Shown: one piece after another, positions 8,890 to 18,800 of the stretch
Position numbering within the stretch: position 1 is the stretch's first letter
Layout: every line of letters begins with the position of its first letter
Source: Rhodothermus marinus
GTDB lineage: Bacteria > Bacteroidota > Rhodothermia > Rhodothermales > Rhodothermaceae
Reading direction: 5' to 3'
Assembly (NCBI RefSeq): GCF_009936275.1
Contig: NZ_AP019797.1
Span: 3,021,890-3,085,889 of the forward strand
DNA: 64,000 nt
Notes under the pieces: generated by a model
The model's input: only the letters and a program-made list of their open reading frames with translations
Database searches by the model: none
What the model was told of the DNA's origin: nothing
Program-made: the position numbers and the translations under genes

Positions 8890-8909
8890 CCCTGTAGTTA
8901 ACTACAGGG
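8890..8909. promoter_or_regulatory. Perfect 20-bp palindrome, MerR-family operator/promoter
   Basis: CCCTGTAGTTAACTACAGGG is a perfect 10+10 palindrome. Its form matches operators of MerR-family activators, which sit between the -35 and -10 elements (the SoxR site has a similar CAAGTTAACTTG core). It lies 34 bases upstream of the MerR-type gene start chosen here, so it probably controls the whole copper cluster and the regulator itself. Confidence 0.7.
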
Positions 8910-8943
8910 CGTAATGGAAGCCCGCAAACCGTTGGCTGAACCC

Positions 8944-9387
8944 ATGCTGACACGCGGTGAACTGGCGCAACGGGCCGGCGTGCATGCCGAAACGATCCGC
9001 TACTACGAGCAGCGGGGCCTGTTGCCTCCGCCCCGCCGGACGGCCGCCGGCTACCGCGCCTACTCCGAAACGGACGTGGCCCGCCTGCGCTTCATCAAAC
9101 GGGCGCAGGAGCTGGGTTTCTCGCTCCGCGAAATCGAAGAACTGCTGACGCTCGAGGCGACCCCGGGCGCCAGCAGCGGGCTGGTCCGCCAGCGGGCCCT
9201 GGCCAAGATCGCCGAGATCGAGGCGCGGATCCGGGACCTGACCCGCATCCGCGATACGCTGCGCCGGCTGGTGGCCGCCTGCGACGGAAAGGCGCCCGTC
9301 GAACACTGTCCGATCCTTCATGCCCTGCACGACGACCATGGAACGCACGCCGACACCGGAACCCCTGACGGAAACGCCCACGCCTGA
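8944..9387 (+). CDS. MerR-family metal-responsive regulator (CueR/ZntR-like)
   Basis: A 147-residue activator with the MerR winged helix ([20 protein letters not shown], then [10 protein letters not shown]) and a long dimerisation helix. The metal-binding loop reads [13 protein letters not shown] (Cys-x8-Cys), and no Cys is visible at the start of the dimerisation helix, where ZntR and MerR have one. This is closer to the monovalent-metal (Cu/Ag) CueR type. I chose the ATG at 8944 because it gives the normal MerR N-terminus; an in-frame ATG at 8914 is only 4 bases from the operator palindrome. The next gene, a Cu+ ATPase, overlaps its 3' end. Confidence 0.85.
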   Translation: MLTRGELAQRAGVHAETIRYYEQRGLLPPPRRTAAGYRAYSETDVARLRFIKRAQELGFSLREIEELLTLEATPGASSGLVRQRALAKIAEIEARIRDLTRIRDTLRRLVAACDGKAPVEHCPILHALHDDHGTHADTGTPDGNAHA

Positions 9388-11818
9388 GGCGGAAACGGCG
9401 CTGCGCCTGCCCGTTGAGGGCATGGAATGCGCGGCCTGCGCCGTGCGCATCGAACGGCGGCTGCGCACCGTGCCGGGCGTCCGCCAGGCCAGCGTCAACT
9501 ACGCCACGGGCGAGGCGGCCGTGGCCATCGACCCGAAGGCCGTCCGCCTGGAACAGCTCGTCTCGGCCGTCGAGGAAGCGGGCTACGGCGTCCGCACGGA
9601 AACCCTGCGCGTGCCGCTGACGCGCACGCCTTCGGCCGACGAACTGGAGCAGCTCTTCGGCCGCACGAACGGCGTGCTGACCTGGGAAGTCGTCGACGAA
9701 GACGGCGCGCCCGTCCTTGCGGTGCGCTACGTGCCCGTCGTGGCCGATCCGGCCGCGCTGCAGCAGCAGCTCGTGGCGGCCGGATTGCTGGCCGAAAGCG
9801 CACGGCGGGCCGTTCCGACCGACCGCGAGGCGCTGCGCCGCGAGCGCGAGGCGCACTATCGGGACGTTCGCCGGCGCTTCTGGATCGCGGCGCTGCTGAG
9901 CCTGCCGGTGGTCGTGCTGGCCATGGCGCATGGCGCGCTGGACTTCCCCGGAAGCCGCTGGATTCAGCTGCTGCTCACCACCCCGGTGGTTTTCTGGGCC
10001 GGGCGGCCGTTCTTCACGGGCGCCTGGCGGGCTTTCCGCCACCACGCGGCCGACATGAATACGCTGGTGGCCATCGGCGTGGGCTCGGCCTACGTCTACA
10101 GCACGGTGGCCACCGTCTTTCCGGGCTTCTTCGAGGCGGCCGGGCGCGCGCCGGACGTCTACTTCGAGGCGGCGGCCGTCATCGTCACGCTGATCCTGCT
10201 GGGGCGTATGCTCGAAGCACGGGCCCGGGCCCGCACCAGCGCAGCCATCGAAAAACTGCTGGATCTGCAGCCGCCCCGCGCCCGCGTGGAGCGTAACGGC
10301 CGCCTGGAAGAGGTGCCCGTCGAAGCCGTTCGCGTGGGCGACCGCGTCGTCGTTCGCCCCGGTGAGAAGATTCCGGTGGACGGCATCGTCGAGGAGGGCA
10401 CGGCGGCCGTCGACGAAAGCATGATCACGGGCGAGTCGGTTCCGGTCGATAAAAAGCCCGGCGATCCGGTCATCGGCGGCACGTTGAATCAGAGCGGCGC
10501 GCTGGTGGTGCGCGTGACGCGCGTCGGGCGCGACACGGTACTGCAGCAGATCGTCCGGCTCGTCGAAGAGGCACAGGCGCGCAAGGCGCCCATCCAGCGC
10601 CTGGCCGACCGTGTGGCCGGCATCTTCGTGCCCGTGGTCATGCTGGTGGCGATCGCCACCTTCGTGCTCTGGTTCGACTTCGGTCCGGAGCCGCGCCTGA
10701 CGCACGCCCTGCTGACGTTCGTTTCGGTGCTGATCATCGCCTGCCCGTGCGCGCTGGGGCTGGCCACGCCCACGGCCATCCTGGTGACCACGGGTCGGGC
10801 GGCCCAGCTCGGCGTGCTCATCAAGGGCGGCGACGCCCTGGAGCGCCTGCACCACGTCGATCTGGTGGTGTTCGACAAGACCGGCACGCTCACCGAAGGG
10901 CGGCCGCATCTGGCGCACGTGGTGCCGCTCAACGGGCATGAGGCCGACGCGCTACTGGCGCTGGCGGCGGCCGTCGAGCAGCGCTCGGAGCATCCGCTGG
11001 CCCGGGCCGTGGTCGAGGCGGCCGAGGCGCGCGGGCTGACGCTTCCCCCCGTGCGCGACTTCGAGGCGCTGGCCGGGCTGGGCGTGAGGGCCCGCGTCGA
11101 CGGCCGTCACGTACAGATTGGGCGGCCAGCCTTTCTGGCCGAGCAGGGCGTTCCGGTGCCCGAGGAGCAGGTGACGGCGCTGGCTGCCGAAGGCCATACG
11201 GTGGTGGCCGTGGCCGTCGACGGGGTGCCGGCCGGTCTGCTGGCCCTTACCGATACGATCCGTCCATCGGCCGAGCCGGCCATCCGGGCACTGCACCGCA
11301 TGGGCCGCCGCGTGGCCATGATCACCGGCGACAGCGAGACGGCCGCCCGCGCCGTGGCCCGCCGCCTGGGCATCGACGAAGTCCGGGCCAACGTGCTGCC
11401 GCAGGACAAAGCCGCAGCCGTGGCCGCTTTTCAGGCGGAAGGGCACGTCGTGGCCATGGTGGGCGACGGTATCAACGACGCCCCGGCGCTGGCTCAGGCC
11501 GACGTGGGCATCGCCATGGGCTCCGGCACCGACATCGCCATCGAGGCGGGCGACGTCACGCTCATGCGCCCGGACCTGCGGGCCGTCGTCGACGCCTTCC
11601 GGCTGTCGGCCCGCACGCTTCGCACCATCAAGCAGAATCTGTTCTTCGCCTTCATCTACAACACGCTGGGCATCCCGATCGCCGCGGGCGTGCTGTATCC
11701 GTTTACCGGCCTGCTGCTCAATCCGATCATCGCCGCCGCCGCCATGGCACTTTCGAGCGTCTCGGTGGTCACCAACAGCCTCCGCCTGCGGCGCTTTCAA
11801 CCCGAACCGCTACACTGA
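9320..11818 (+). CDS. copA: Cu(+)-exporting P1B-type ATPase
   Basis: An 832-residue heavy-metal ATPase. One N-terminal HMA domain carries GMECAAC (Cys37/Cys40). The intramembrane metal site is CPC at 475-477. The phosphorylated aspartate is Asp519 in DKTGTLTEG. The SEHPLA motif of the N-domain and [20 protein letters not shown] of the P-domain are intact. The last two helices carry YNTLGIP and MALSSVSV, the residues typical of Cu+ (P1B-1) pumps. It should move cytosolic Cu+ or Ag+ to the periplasm. A start at 9338 is equally possible; both overlap the regulator gene. Confidence 0.93.
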   Translation: MPCTTTMERTPTPEPLTETPTPEAETALRLPVEGMECAACAVRIERRLRTVPGVRQASVNYATGEAAVAIDPKAVRLEQLVSAVEEAGYGVRTETLRVPLTRTPSADELEQLFGRTNGVLTWEVVDEDGAPVLAVRYVPVVADPAALQQQLVAAGLLAESARRAVPTDREALRREREAHYRDVRRRFWIAALLSLPVVVLAMAHGALDFPGSRWIQLLLTTPVVFWAGRPFFTGAWRAFRHHAADMNTLVAIGVGSAYVYSTVATVFPGFFEAAGRAPDVYFEAAAVIVTLILLGRMLEARARARTSAAIEKLLDLQPPRARVERNGRLEEVPVEAVRVGDRVVVRPGEKIPVDGIVEEGTAAVDESMITGESVPVDKKPGDPVIGGTLNQSGALVVRVTRVGRDTVLQQIVRLVEEAQARKAPIQRLADRVAGIFVPVVMLVAIATFVLWFDFGPEPRLTHALLTFVSVLIIACPCALGLATPTAILVTTGRAAQLGVLIKGGDALERLHHVDLVVFDKTGTLTEGRPHLAHVVPLNGHEADALLALAAAVEQRSEHPLARAVVEAAEARGLTLPPVRDFEALAGLGVRARVDGRHVQIGRPAFLAEQGVPVPEEQVTALAAEGHTVVAVAVDGVPAGLLALTDTIRPSAEPAIRALHRMGRRVAMITGDSETAARAVARRLGIDEVRANVLPQDKAAAVAAFQAEGHVVAMVGDGINDAPALAQADVGIAMGSGTDIAIEAGDVTLMRPDLRAVVDAFRLSARTLRTIKQNLFFAFIYNTLGIPIAAGVLYPFTGLLLNPIIAAAAMALSSVSVVTNSLRLRRFQPEPLH

Positions 11819-11821
11819 GCC

Positions 11822-12148
11822 ATGGACACGACCGCCTGGATCGTGACGCTGATCGGCCTGGCCGCCATGGCCTGGGTCGTCTGGTACTTCTGGCTCTCGG
11901 AGCCGAAACGTCAACCCGCAACCCAACCTGAAAAAACCGCCATGAAAACGCAGGAAACCTTCCAGATCGAAGGCATGAGCTGCCAGCACTGCGTGCATGC
12001 CGTAACCAGTGCCCTGAAGAAGCTGCCGGGTGTCGAGGTGCAGTCGGTCGAAATCGGCCGCGCCACGGTGGCCTACGACCCGGCGCAGGTCAGCCGGGAC
12101 CAGCTCAAAGCCGCCATCGAAGCGGAAGGCTACACGGTGGTTTCCTGA
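11822..12148 (+). CDS. Membrane-anchored HMA-domain (copper chaperone-like) protein
   Basis: A 108-residue protein beginning 3 bases after copA. Residues 5-26 are a single hydrophobic helix (WIVTLIGLAAMAWVVWYFWL). A Pro/Gln linker follows, then one HMA domain from about residue 41 with GMSCQHC as the Cu-binding loop. An internal ATG at 11941 would give a soluble 68-residue chaperone of ordinary CopZ size. The longer form would tether the chaperone at the membrane. Which form is made cannot be decided here. Confidence 0.8.
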   Translation: MDTTAWIVTLIGLAAMAWVVWYFWLSEPKRQPATQPEKTAMKTQETFQIEGMSCQHCVHAVTSALKKLPGVEVQSVEIGRATVAYDPAQVSRDQLKAAIEAEGYTVVS

Positions 12149-12153
12149 AAGCA

Positions 12154-12190
12154 GGTGGCGTGTCGGTCCTTCTGAGCCCGGCACGCCACC
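12154..12190 (+). terminator. Stem-loop after the copA/HMA genes
   Basis: GGTGGCGTG (12154-12162) pairs with CACGCCACC (12182-12190), and the stem extends inward by a few pairs. It starts 5 bases after the HMA gene stop. The sequence that follows is A-rich, not a clear T-run, so it may act as an attenuator or an mRNA 3'-end stabiliser. Confidence 0.5.
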
Positions 12191-12270
12191 TTAAAACAAC
12201 TTAAGGTGAATGTGAGCCGCCTTTAAGTCGCGCTTTCCGAGCTTTCGCGCAGGCAACCGACGGAACGATC

Positions 12271-12768
12271 ATGAGCAGGTGGTTTCGATATGGCATCCAG
12301 GGCGTAGCGGCAGGGCTGGCGGCACTGCTGCTCACCGGCGCGTTCCACCTGCTGACGCCCGCCTGCACCATGCCGATCCGGGACGTCACCCCGCCGGTTG
12401 CCTGCGCCGCCATGCCCGACGTCCAGACGCATCCGAGCGCGCCGACCTGCACGACCTCGGAGCCGGCGCCCTGCTGTACCGAGGAGCAACCGCTTCTGAG
12501 CACCCGCCAGCCCGTCCCCTCCTGCTCCCATGCGCTCGGGGCGGCGAAGAGCCGCCTTCCCGTGAGCACACCTCGCCCGCTTCGGCCGGATAGAGCACGG
12601 CCATGTGCCAGGAAGGCGCGTCTCCCCTGCTGCAATGCGCTCGGGACGGCGAAGAGCCGCCTTCCCGTGAGCACACCTCGCCCGCTTCGGGCGCCGGCTG
12701 CTTCACCGATCCTCACGGTAACCCCTCCCGTCCCCCTGCACGTGCAATTCGCCGTCCTCCTGATCTGA
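12271..12768 (+). CDS. Putative secreted Cys-rich protein with internal repeat
   Basis: A 165-residue frame with a good signal/anchor segment (GVAAGLAALLLTGAFHLLT) followed by a Cys-, Pro- and Arg-rich chain with Cys at many positions (CTMP, CAAMP, TCTT, CCTEE, PCCNAL). Two 19-residue stretches (HALGAAKSRLPVSTPRPLR and NALGTAKSRLPVSTPRPLR) repeat at a 35-residue period. It lies between the HMA protein and the TolC-like gene, so a periplasmic Cu-binding role is plausible. No family is recognised. The repeated DNA is strongly palindromic, so part of the frame could be a mobile palindromic element read through rather than a functional protein. Confidence 0.45.
   Translation: MSRWFRYGIQGVAAGLAALLLTGAFHLLTPACTMPIRDVTPPVACAAMPDVQTHPSAPTCTTSEPAPCCTEEQPLLSTRQPVPSCSHALGAAKSRLPVSTPRPLRPDRARPCARKARLPCCNALGTAKSRLPVSTPRPLRAPAASPILTVTPPVPLHVQFAVLLI
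12530..12585. repeat. 56-bp direct repeat, copy 1
   Basis: This copy matches 12635-12690 at 55 of 56 bases. It contains the hairpin GGCGGCgaagaGCCGCC. The 105-bp period keeps the reading frame of the Cys-rich protein. Confidence 0.85.
12635..12690. repeat. 56-bp direct repeat, copy 2
   Basis: Second copy of the 12530-12585 repeat. It is followed by an extra CGCCCGcttCGGGCG hairpin that copy 1 has only in degenerate form. Confidence 0.85.
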
Positions 12769-12864
12769 TGGCCCGGGCGACGGCGCCCCACTCCGCGCGC
12801 CGAATGCCTGCTTCTGGACCGACACGTTGACGCTACCTCAGGGCCATCTATCCAGGAGACGTCT

Positions 12865-14148
12865 ATGCACCGGCGTTATTTCGTACTGATCAGTCTCTTT
12901 TTCATCCTCACAATCCCCGCCCGGGCGCAACGGCCCGACACGCTGCTGTCGTTATCCGCGCTGCTCCAGGAAGCCCTTCAGGCCAATCCGGCGCTGCAGG
13001 CAGCCCGGTTGCAGGCGGCAGCCCGGGCCACACGCCCCACCCAGGTCGGGGCACTGCCCGATCCGTCCTTTGAAGCCGGCTATCGTCCGCTGGCCATCGG
13101 CGACGTGGAAGGGCTGGCGCCCGCTTCGGCCTTGCTCATGCAGCGCGTTCCGTTCCCGGGCAAGCTCGGGCTGGAGGCCGAAGCTGCCCGCCTGGAGGCC
13201 GAAGCGACGGCCCGGGAGGCCGATGCACTGGCGCTGCGACTGGCCTATGCGCTGCGCACGACCTACTACGAGCTGTATCGGTTGCAGGAGACGCGTCGAC
13301 TGATCGAAGACTTCCAGGCGCGGCTGCGGGCCTTCGCCGAGGCGGCAGCCGTCCGCTACGAAGTCGGTCAGGGCTCTCAGGCGGCCGTCCTGCGCGTGCA
13401 GCTCGAGCAGCACCGGCTGTCCCGTCAGCTTCTGGACCTGCAGGGTGCCTGGCGGGCCCGCTATGCGCAGCTGATCCAGCTTACCGGTCGCACCGACCTG
13501 CCCGACACGGCGCGGCTGGCGCCCCCCGAGCCGCCGACGCTGCTTCCCTCGATTCCGCTGGCGGAAGCCTTCCGGCGCCACCCCGAAGCGCTGGCACTCC
13601 GGATCCGGGAAGACCGAGCGCGCACGCTCATCCGCCGCGCACGCCGCGAGTACTGGCCGGACTTCGTCGTGGGTGTGGGCCTCATGGACATGATGCGCAT
13701 GAACCAGCCTGTGGCGCCGCTGTCGGCACTGCGCGACCGCTTCGCCATCCGCGTCGGCGTGGTGCTTCCGCTGCAGCGTGCCCGCCGGAGTGCCCGTGTC
13801 GAGGAGGCGCGTCTGGAGGCCCGCACGCTGGCCTCCCGCTACCGGGATCTGCGCAACCTGTTCGAAAGCCGCTGGCGCGCCCTCGAGGCACGCTTTGCGG
13901 CCGACCGGGCCAACCTGGCCCTGCTCGAGCAGACGCTGATCCCGGAGGCCCGCACCACCCGCGAGGCGCTGCTCAGCGCCTACACGACCGGCCAGGCCTC
14001 TTATCTGGATCTGCTCGATGCCGAACGGGCGCTCTTCGAACTGGAGCGCCAGCGCGTCGACACGATCACGCGCCTGCTTGTCACACAGGCCGAAGCCGAA
14101 CAACTGCTGGGGCTGCTTCCTGAAAACATCAACCAGACCGGAGAATGA
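12865..14148 (+). CDS. TolC/CzcC-family outer-membrane efflux protein
   Basis: A 427-residue outer-membrane channel subunit of a tripartite metal pump. It has a signal peptide at residues 1-22 (ending ARAQ), then long amphipathic helices with two OEP-type halves (ALLQEALQANPALQAARLQA and LAEAFRRHPEALALRIREDR). A good AGGAGA ribosome site lies 8 bases upstream. It starts the adaptor-pump gene order expected for a CusCBA/CzcCBA system, with only 3 bases to the adaptor gene. Confidence 0.88.
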   Translation: MHRRYFVLISLFFILTIPARAQRPDTLLSLSALLQEALQANPALQAARLQAAARATRPTQVGALPDPSFEAGYRPLAIGDVEGLAPASALLMQRVPFPGKLGLEAEAARLEAEATAREADALALRLAYALRTTYYELYRLQETRRLIEDFQARLRAFAEAAAVRYEVGQGSQAAVLRVQLEQHRLSRQLLDLQGAWRARYAQLIQLTGRTDLPDTARLAPPEPPTLLPSIPLAEAFRRHPEALALRIREDRARTLIRRARREYWPDFVVGVGLMDMMRMNQPVAPLSALRDRFAIRVGVVLPLQRARRSARVEEARLEARTLASRYRDLRNLFESRWRALEARFAADRANLALLEQTLIPEARTTREALLSAYTTGQASYLDLLDAERALFELERQRVDTITRLLVTQAEAEQLLGLLPENINQTGE

Positions 14149-14151
14149 GCC

Positions 14152-15873
14152 ATGCGTCCACGCATTTTACTGGTCTCGAGCCTGCTGGGCCTGCTTTTGA
14201 TCGCCTACCTGGCCCGCTCGTTGTGGCGTAGCGATTCGAGCGCTACCCCGGCTCCTGCCGACACCGCCATGGCCACCGCCCCTGCGACGGGCGGGCTGGC
14301 CGCCTTCGACAAAAACGGGGACGGCATCGTCTACCAGGACCCCATGCACCCCTGGATCGTCCAGGACGCACCGGGCAAGGCGCCGGACTGCGGCATGGAC
14401 CTCGTCCCGGTCTCCGTTCACGAAGGGATGGACATGAGCGACGAGGGGACGGTCCGGATCGATCCGGTCGTCCTGCAGAACACGGGCGTGCGGTTGACGA
14501 CCGTCGAAGTGGCCCCGCTGGCGCCGACCGTTCGGGCCACCGCTCGCCTGGAAGTCAACGAGCAGCAGCTCGTGGCCGTCTCGCCCAAGATTGAGGGCTG
14601 GGTCGAGCGGCTGTACGTCGACTACGAGGGCGCTCGTGTCCGAAAAGGCGAGCCGCTGCTGGAAATCTACAGCCCGGCGCTGGTCTCCACCCAGGAGGAG
14701 TATCTGCTGGCGCTGCGTAATGTGCAGCAACTGGCCGGCACACCGGCCGAAGCCGACGCCCGTCGGCTGCTCGAAGCGGCCCGTCGGCGCCTGCAGTTCT
14801 GGGACATCACCGACGAACAGATTCGCCAGCTCGAGGCCACCGGCCAGCCGCGGAAAACGCTGACGCTCTACGCGCCGGCTTCGGGGACGGTGCTGGAAAA
14901 GCATGTCGTCGAAGGCCAGCAGATCCGATCGGGCCAGACGCTCTTCGTCCTGGCCGATCTTTCGACGCTCTGGCTGCAGGTGGACGTCTACGAACACGAT
15001 CTGAGTTGGATCAAGCCAGGCATTACCGCCGAAATTACGCTGCCCTATGACCCCACCGTTCGGCTTCAAGGCCGGGTGGATTACATGTACGACACGCTTA
15101 ATCCGGAGACACGCACGGCCCGTGCACGCATTGTCGTTCCCAATCCTGGCCTGCGCCTAAAACCGGGCATGTATGCCCTCGCAACCCTCCAGGGGCAGCC
15201 TACGCCGCCGCGTCCCCGCATTCCCACCGAGGCGCTTGTGCGTTATGGCGCAGAGGCCTGGGTGATTTTGGCGTTGGGAGAAGGGCGCTTTCGACCCGTG
15301 CGCGTGCAGCCTGGCTTAGAGGCTCAAGGCTATGTGCAAATCTTAGAAGGCTTGGAGGGTGGCGAACAAATTGTGGCACGCGCGCAATTTTTGATTGACT
15401 CCGAAGCACGGCTAAAGCAAGCCTTAGCTGCGTTTATGGGCGGCCATCAACATGGCGCGACCCCAGCTCCTGAGACGCAGCTCCAGCCTTCGCCTCGCGC
15501 GCCCGAACACCAAGAGCACGGCACGAGCCCAGCGCCTAAAACACAACCCCAACCTTTGCCGCGCATGCCTGAACACCAGGGGCACAGCGCCAATCAGGAT
15601 ACAACGGTTGTTTCCTTACGGATTGATGCCAACGGCTTTGTGCCTTCACGCATCGAAGTTCCGTCTGGACGGCCGGTTCGCCTAACCGTTACGCGCACCA
15701 CAGACCAGACCTGTGCCACGGCCATTCAGTTTCCCGAGCTGGGCATTGGTCCGGTAGATTTGCCCCTACACCAACCCGTAACGCTCACCTTCACACCAGC
15801 ACGCGCGGGGGCCTACCTGTTCACCTGCGGGATGAACATGCTCAAAGGGACGTTGCTGGTACATGCTAACTAA
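14152..15873 (+). CDS. cusB: RND efflux periplasmic adaptor (CusB-like) with C-terminal cupredoxin-like domain
   Basis: A 573-residue membrane-fusion protein. It has an N-terminal anchor; a heavy-metal-binding segment at about 58-88 (VYQDPMHPWIV...DCGMDLVPV, in which the first Cys of the usual YTCPMHP is Asp); then the CusB barrel-sandwich and β-barrel domains (about 105-415). A His/Gln/Pro linker with two imperfect copies (PEHQEHG, PEHQGHS) follows, then a C-terminal cupredoxin-like domain (about 485-573) with Cys and Met ligands (TTDQTCATA, FTCGMNML). From about base 15,060 the codon use changes to more TTA/TTG, CAA and GCT, continuing through the next gene. This suggests a recombinational mosaic. 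Confidence 0.88.
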   Translation: MRPRILLVSSLLGLLLIAYLARSLWRSDSSATPAPADTAMATAPATGGLAAFDKNGDGIVYQDPMHPWIVQDAPGKAPDCGMDLVPVSVHEGMDMSDEGTVRIDPVVLQNTGVRLTTVEVAPLAPTVRATARLEVNEQQLVAVSPKIEGWVERLYVDYEGARVRKGEPLLEIYSPALVSTQEEYLLALRNVQQLAGTPAEADARRLLEAARRRLQFWDITDEQIRQLEATGQPRKTLTLYAPASGTVLEKHVVEGQQIRSGQTLFVLADLSTLWLQVDVYEHDLSWIKPGITAEITLPYDPTVRLQGRVDYMYDTLNPETRTARARIVVPNPGLRLKPGMYALATLQGQPTPPRPRIPTEALVRYGAEAWVILALGEGRFRPVRVQPGLEAQGYVQILEGLEGGEQIVARAQFLIDSEARLKQALAAFMGGHQHGATPAPETQLQPSPRAPEHQEHGTSPAPKTQPQPLPRMPEHQGHSANQDTTVVSLRIDANGFVPSRIEVPSGRPVRLTVTRTTDQTCATAIQFPELGIGPVDLPLHQPVTLTFTPARAGAYLFTCGMNMLKGTLLVHAN

Positions 15874-15888
15874 TCAACAGACACGGCC

Positions 15889-18800
15889 ATGATCGAACGC
15901 CTTATTACCTGGAGCGCCCACAATCGCTTGCTCATTTTAACGCTTACGCTCCTTATCAGCGCTTTGGGGCTGTGGGCTACACTGAACACGCCGATCGACG
16001 CTATCCCAGATCTATCGGATGCCCAAGTGATCATCCGTACGGAGTACCCGGGTCAAGCACCCCAGATTGTCGAGGCGCAGATCACTTATCCCTTGGCTAC
16101 CGCCATGCTGGCGGTACCCGGGGCCCGTACAGTCCGGGGCTATTCGATGTTTGGGACTTCGTTTGTTTATGTGATTTTTGAAGATGGCACCGACCTGTAC
16201 TGGGCGCGAAGCCGTGTACTGGAATACTTAAATCAAGTAACCTTACCCGAAGGGGCTCAAGTCAGCTTGGGCCCGGATGCCACTGGCGTCGGTTGGGTTT
16301 TTCAGTACAGCCTAATTGATACCACGGGCCGGCATGACTTGGCTGACCTACGAGCCCTGCAGGATTTCTTTCTCAAATACGAACTCCAGTCCATTGAAGG
16401 CGTCTCAGAAGTAGCCACCGTAGGAGGCTTTCTCAAACAGTATCAGGTCGTTGTCGATCCGCAAAAGCTACTGGCCTATGGCATCTCCATCGATCAGGTG
16501 CGCCAGGCCATTGCGCACGCTAACCAGGAAGTCGGTGCCCGACTTTTAGAATTAGGTGAGCGAGAATTCCTGGTGCGCATTCCAGGCTATCTGCAAGGGA
16601 TCGACGATCTACGGCAAACCCCGCTTAAAGCGCAAAACGGCACTGTCATTACCCTAGATGATGTGGCCCGTCTGCAAGTAGGTCCAGAGCTACGCCGGGG
16701 CATCTCCGAGCGTGATGGCGAAGGCGAGGTGGTAAGCGGCATTGTGGTTATGCGCTATGGAGAAAATGCATTGCGTGTTATCGAACGCGTAAAAGCCCGC
16801 TTGGCCGAGCTTCAGGCCAGCCTACCGGAAGGGGTGAAGGTGGTTGTAGACTACGACCGCTCACGGCTTATTCGCGAGGCTGTGCACACCGCTACCATCA
16901 AGCTCTGGCAAGAGCTGGCTGTCGTAGCGCTTATTGTACTGGTCTTTCTGCTGCATGTGCGCAGCGCTTTTGTGGCCTTAGTCGCGGTGCCTGTGGGGGT
17001 GCTGATCTCACTGCTGATTATGTATCTCCTCGACATTAACGCAAACATTATGAGCCTGGGTGGTATTGCCGTGGCTATCGGGGTCATGGTCGATGCTTCG
17101 GTGGTGATGGTAGAAAATGCGCACCGCCACCTGGAGCGATTGCGCGCGCAGCACAATCGCCCGCTGCGTCACAGCGAGCATATGCAGGCTGTGCTAGAGG
17201 CCGCCCGAGAAGCTGGCCCCAGCTTGTTTTTTTCACTGCTGGTGGTGACCCTGAGCTTCTTGCCCGTTTTTGCCTTGCAAAATATCGAAGGTCGCCTGTT
17301 CCGACCCTTGGCCCTAACCAAAACGTTTGCCATGGCAGCAGCCTCGCTGCTCGCAGTGACCCTGGTGCCTGCCCTGATGGTGGTTTTTGTGCGAGGGAAA
17401 ATCCGCCCTGCAGCTCAAAATCCCCTAACTCGCCTGCTTACGCAAATGTACCAACCGGTCATCCGCTACGCACTTCGCCATCCCTGGCAGGTTATCGTAG
17501 GTAGCCTGCTACTGCTTGGGCTAACACTACTGCCAGTTCAACGCTTGCTTTGGGGCCGGGTAGCGATTCCGTTTCCTCAGATTGGGTCGGAATTCATGCC
17601 TCCGCTCAACGAAGGTGACCTGCTTTACATGCCCACTACGCTCCCAGGCCTTTCGCCCCAAAAAGCCAAAGAGCTGCTGCAGTTGAGCAACCGTATTATC
17701 AAAAGCTTTCCTGAGGTAGCTTCTGTAACAGGCAAAGCGGGCCGCGCCGAAACCGCCACCGATCCGGCATCCCTCTCGATGTTTGAGACCATTATTCAGC
17801 TTAAGGATCCTCGGGAATGGCGGCCAGGCGTGACGCTTGACCGCTTGATCGAAGAAATGAACCGAGCACTGCAGATTCCTGGCGTTACGAACGCCTGGAC
17901 CATGCCGATCAAGAACCGCACCGACATGCTGGCTACCGGCATGCGCACACCCCTGGGGATCAAGCTGATGGGGCCCGAGCTAGCTACGCTAGATCGGTTA
18001 GGCACTACGCTGGAAAGCCTGCTGCGCAACATGCCCGGCACGCGATCGGTCTATGCCGAGCGTGCTACTGGCGGCAGCTATTTGAACATTGTAGTCAACC
18101 GCGCCGAAGCTGCTCGCTATGGGCTGACCATAGGTAAGGTGCTCGATGTTGCCCAAGCTGCTATTGGTGGGCTCCATGTAACCACCACCATTGAAGGGCT
18201 GGAACGCTATCCCGTGCTCGTACGCTATCCCCAAGACCTGCGCGACAACTTACCGGCTTTACGCCAGGTGCTGGTGCCAACCCCTTCCGGAGCTCAGGTA
18301 CCCTTGGGCCAGCTCGCGCACTTTGAGCTCACCGAAGGCCCACCGATGATCCGCAGCGAAAATGCCCGCCCAACCGTATGGGTGTATATCGACCTGGCCC
18401 CAGGTGTAGACATTGGCACCTACGTGCAACAGGCCCAACAGCTCCTGGCACGTGAACTTTCGCTCCCTCCAGGCTATGCTTTGGTTTGGAGTGGCCAATT
18501 TGAGTACATGGAGCGGGCCAATCGCCGCCTGCAAATCTTAGGGCCATTGACCCTTGGTTTAGTCTTTCTAATTTTGATGCTGCACTTTGGCAACCTCCGG
18601 GAACCCTTGATGTTGCTTTCTACGCTGCCCTTTGCAGCCATTGGTGCGGTATGGCTGATGGTGGCGCTGGCCTTCGACATGAGCGTTGCGGTGGCGGTAG
18701 GATACATCGGTGTGGTAGGCTTGGCCGTGGAGACCGGGGTGGTGATGCTCACGTTTCTGGACGAAGCCGTACGTCGCTATCGTCAGGCAGGACAGCTTAG

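Noticed and set aside
9095-11800. Long leftward frames opposite copA
   Set aside because: Gln/His/Arg-rich antisense translation of the ATPase, with no recognisable domain.
12201-12791. Leftward 196-codon frame across the 56-bp repeats
   Set aside because: It runs through the terminator-like region and the repeats, has no signal or domain, and lies opposite a better candidate in the rightward cluster.
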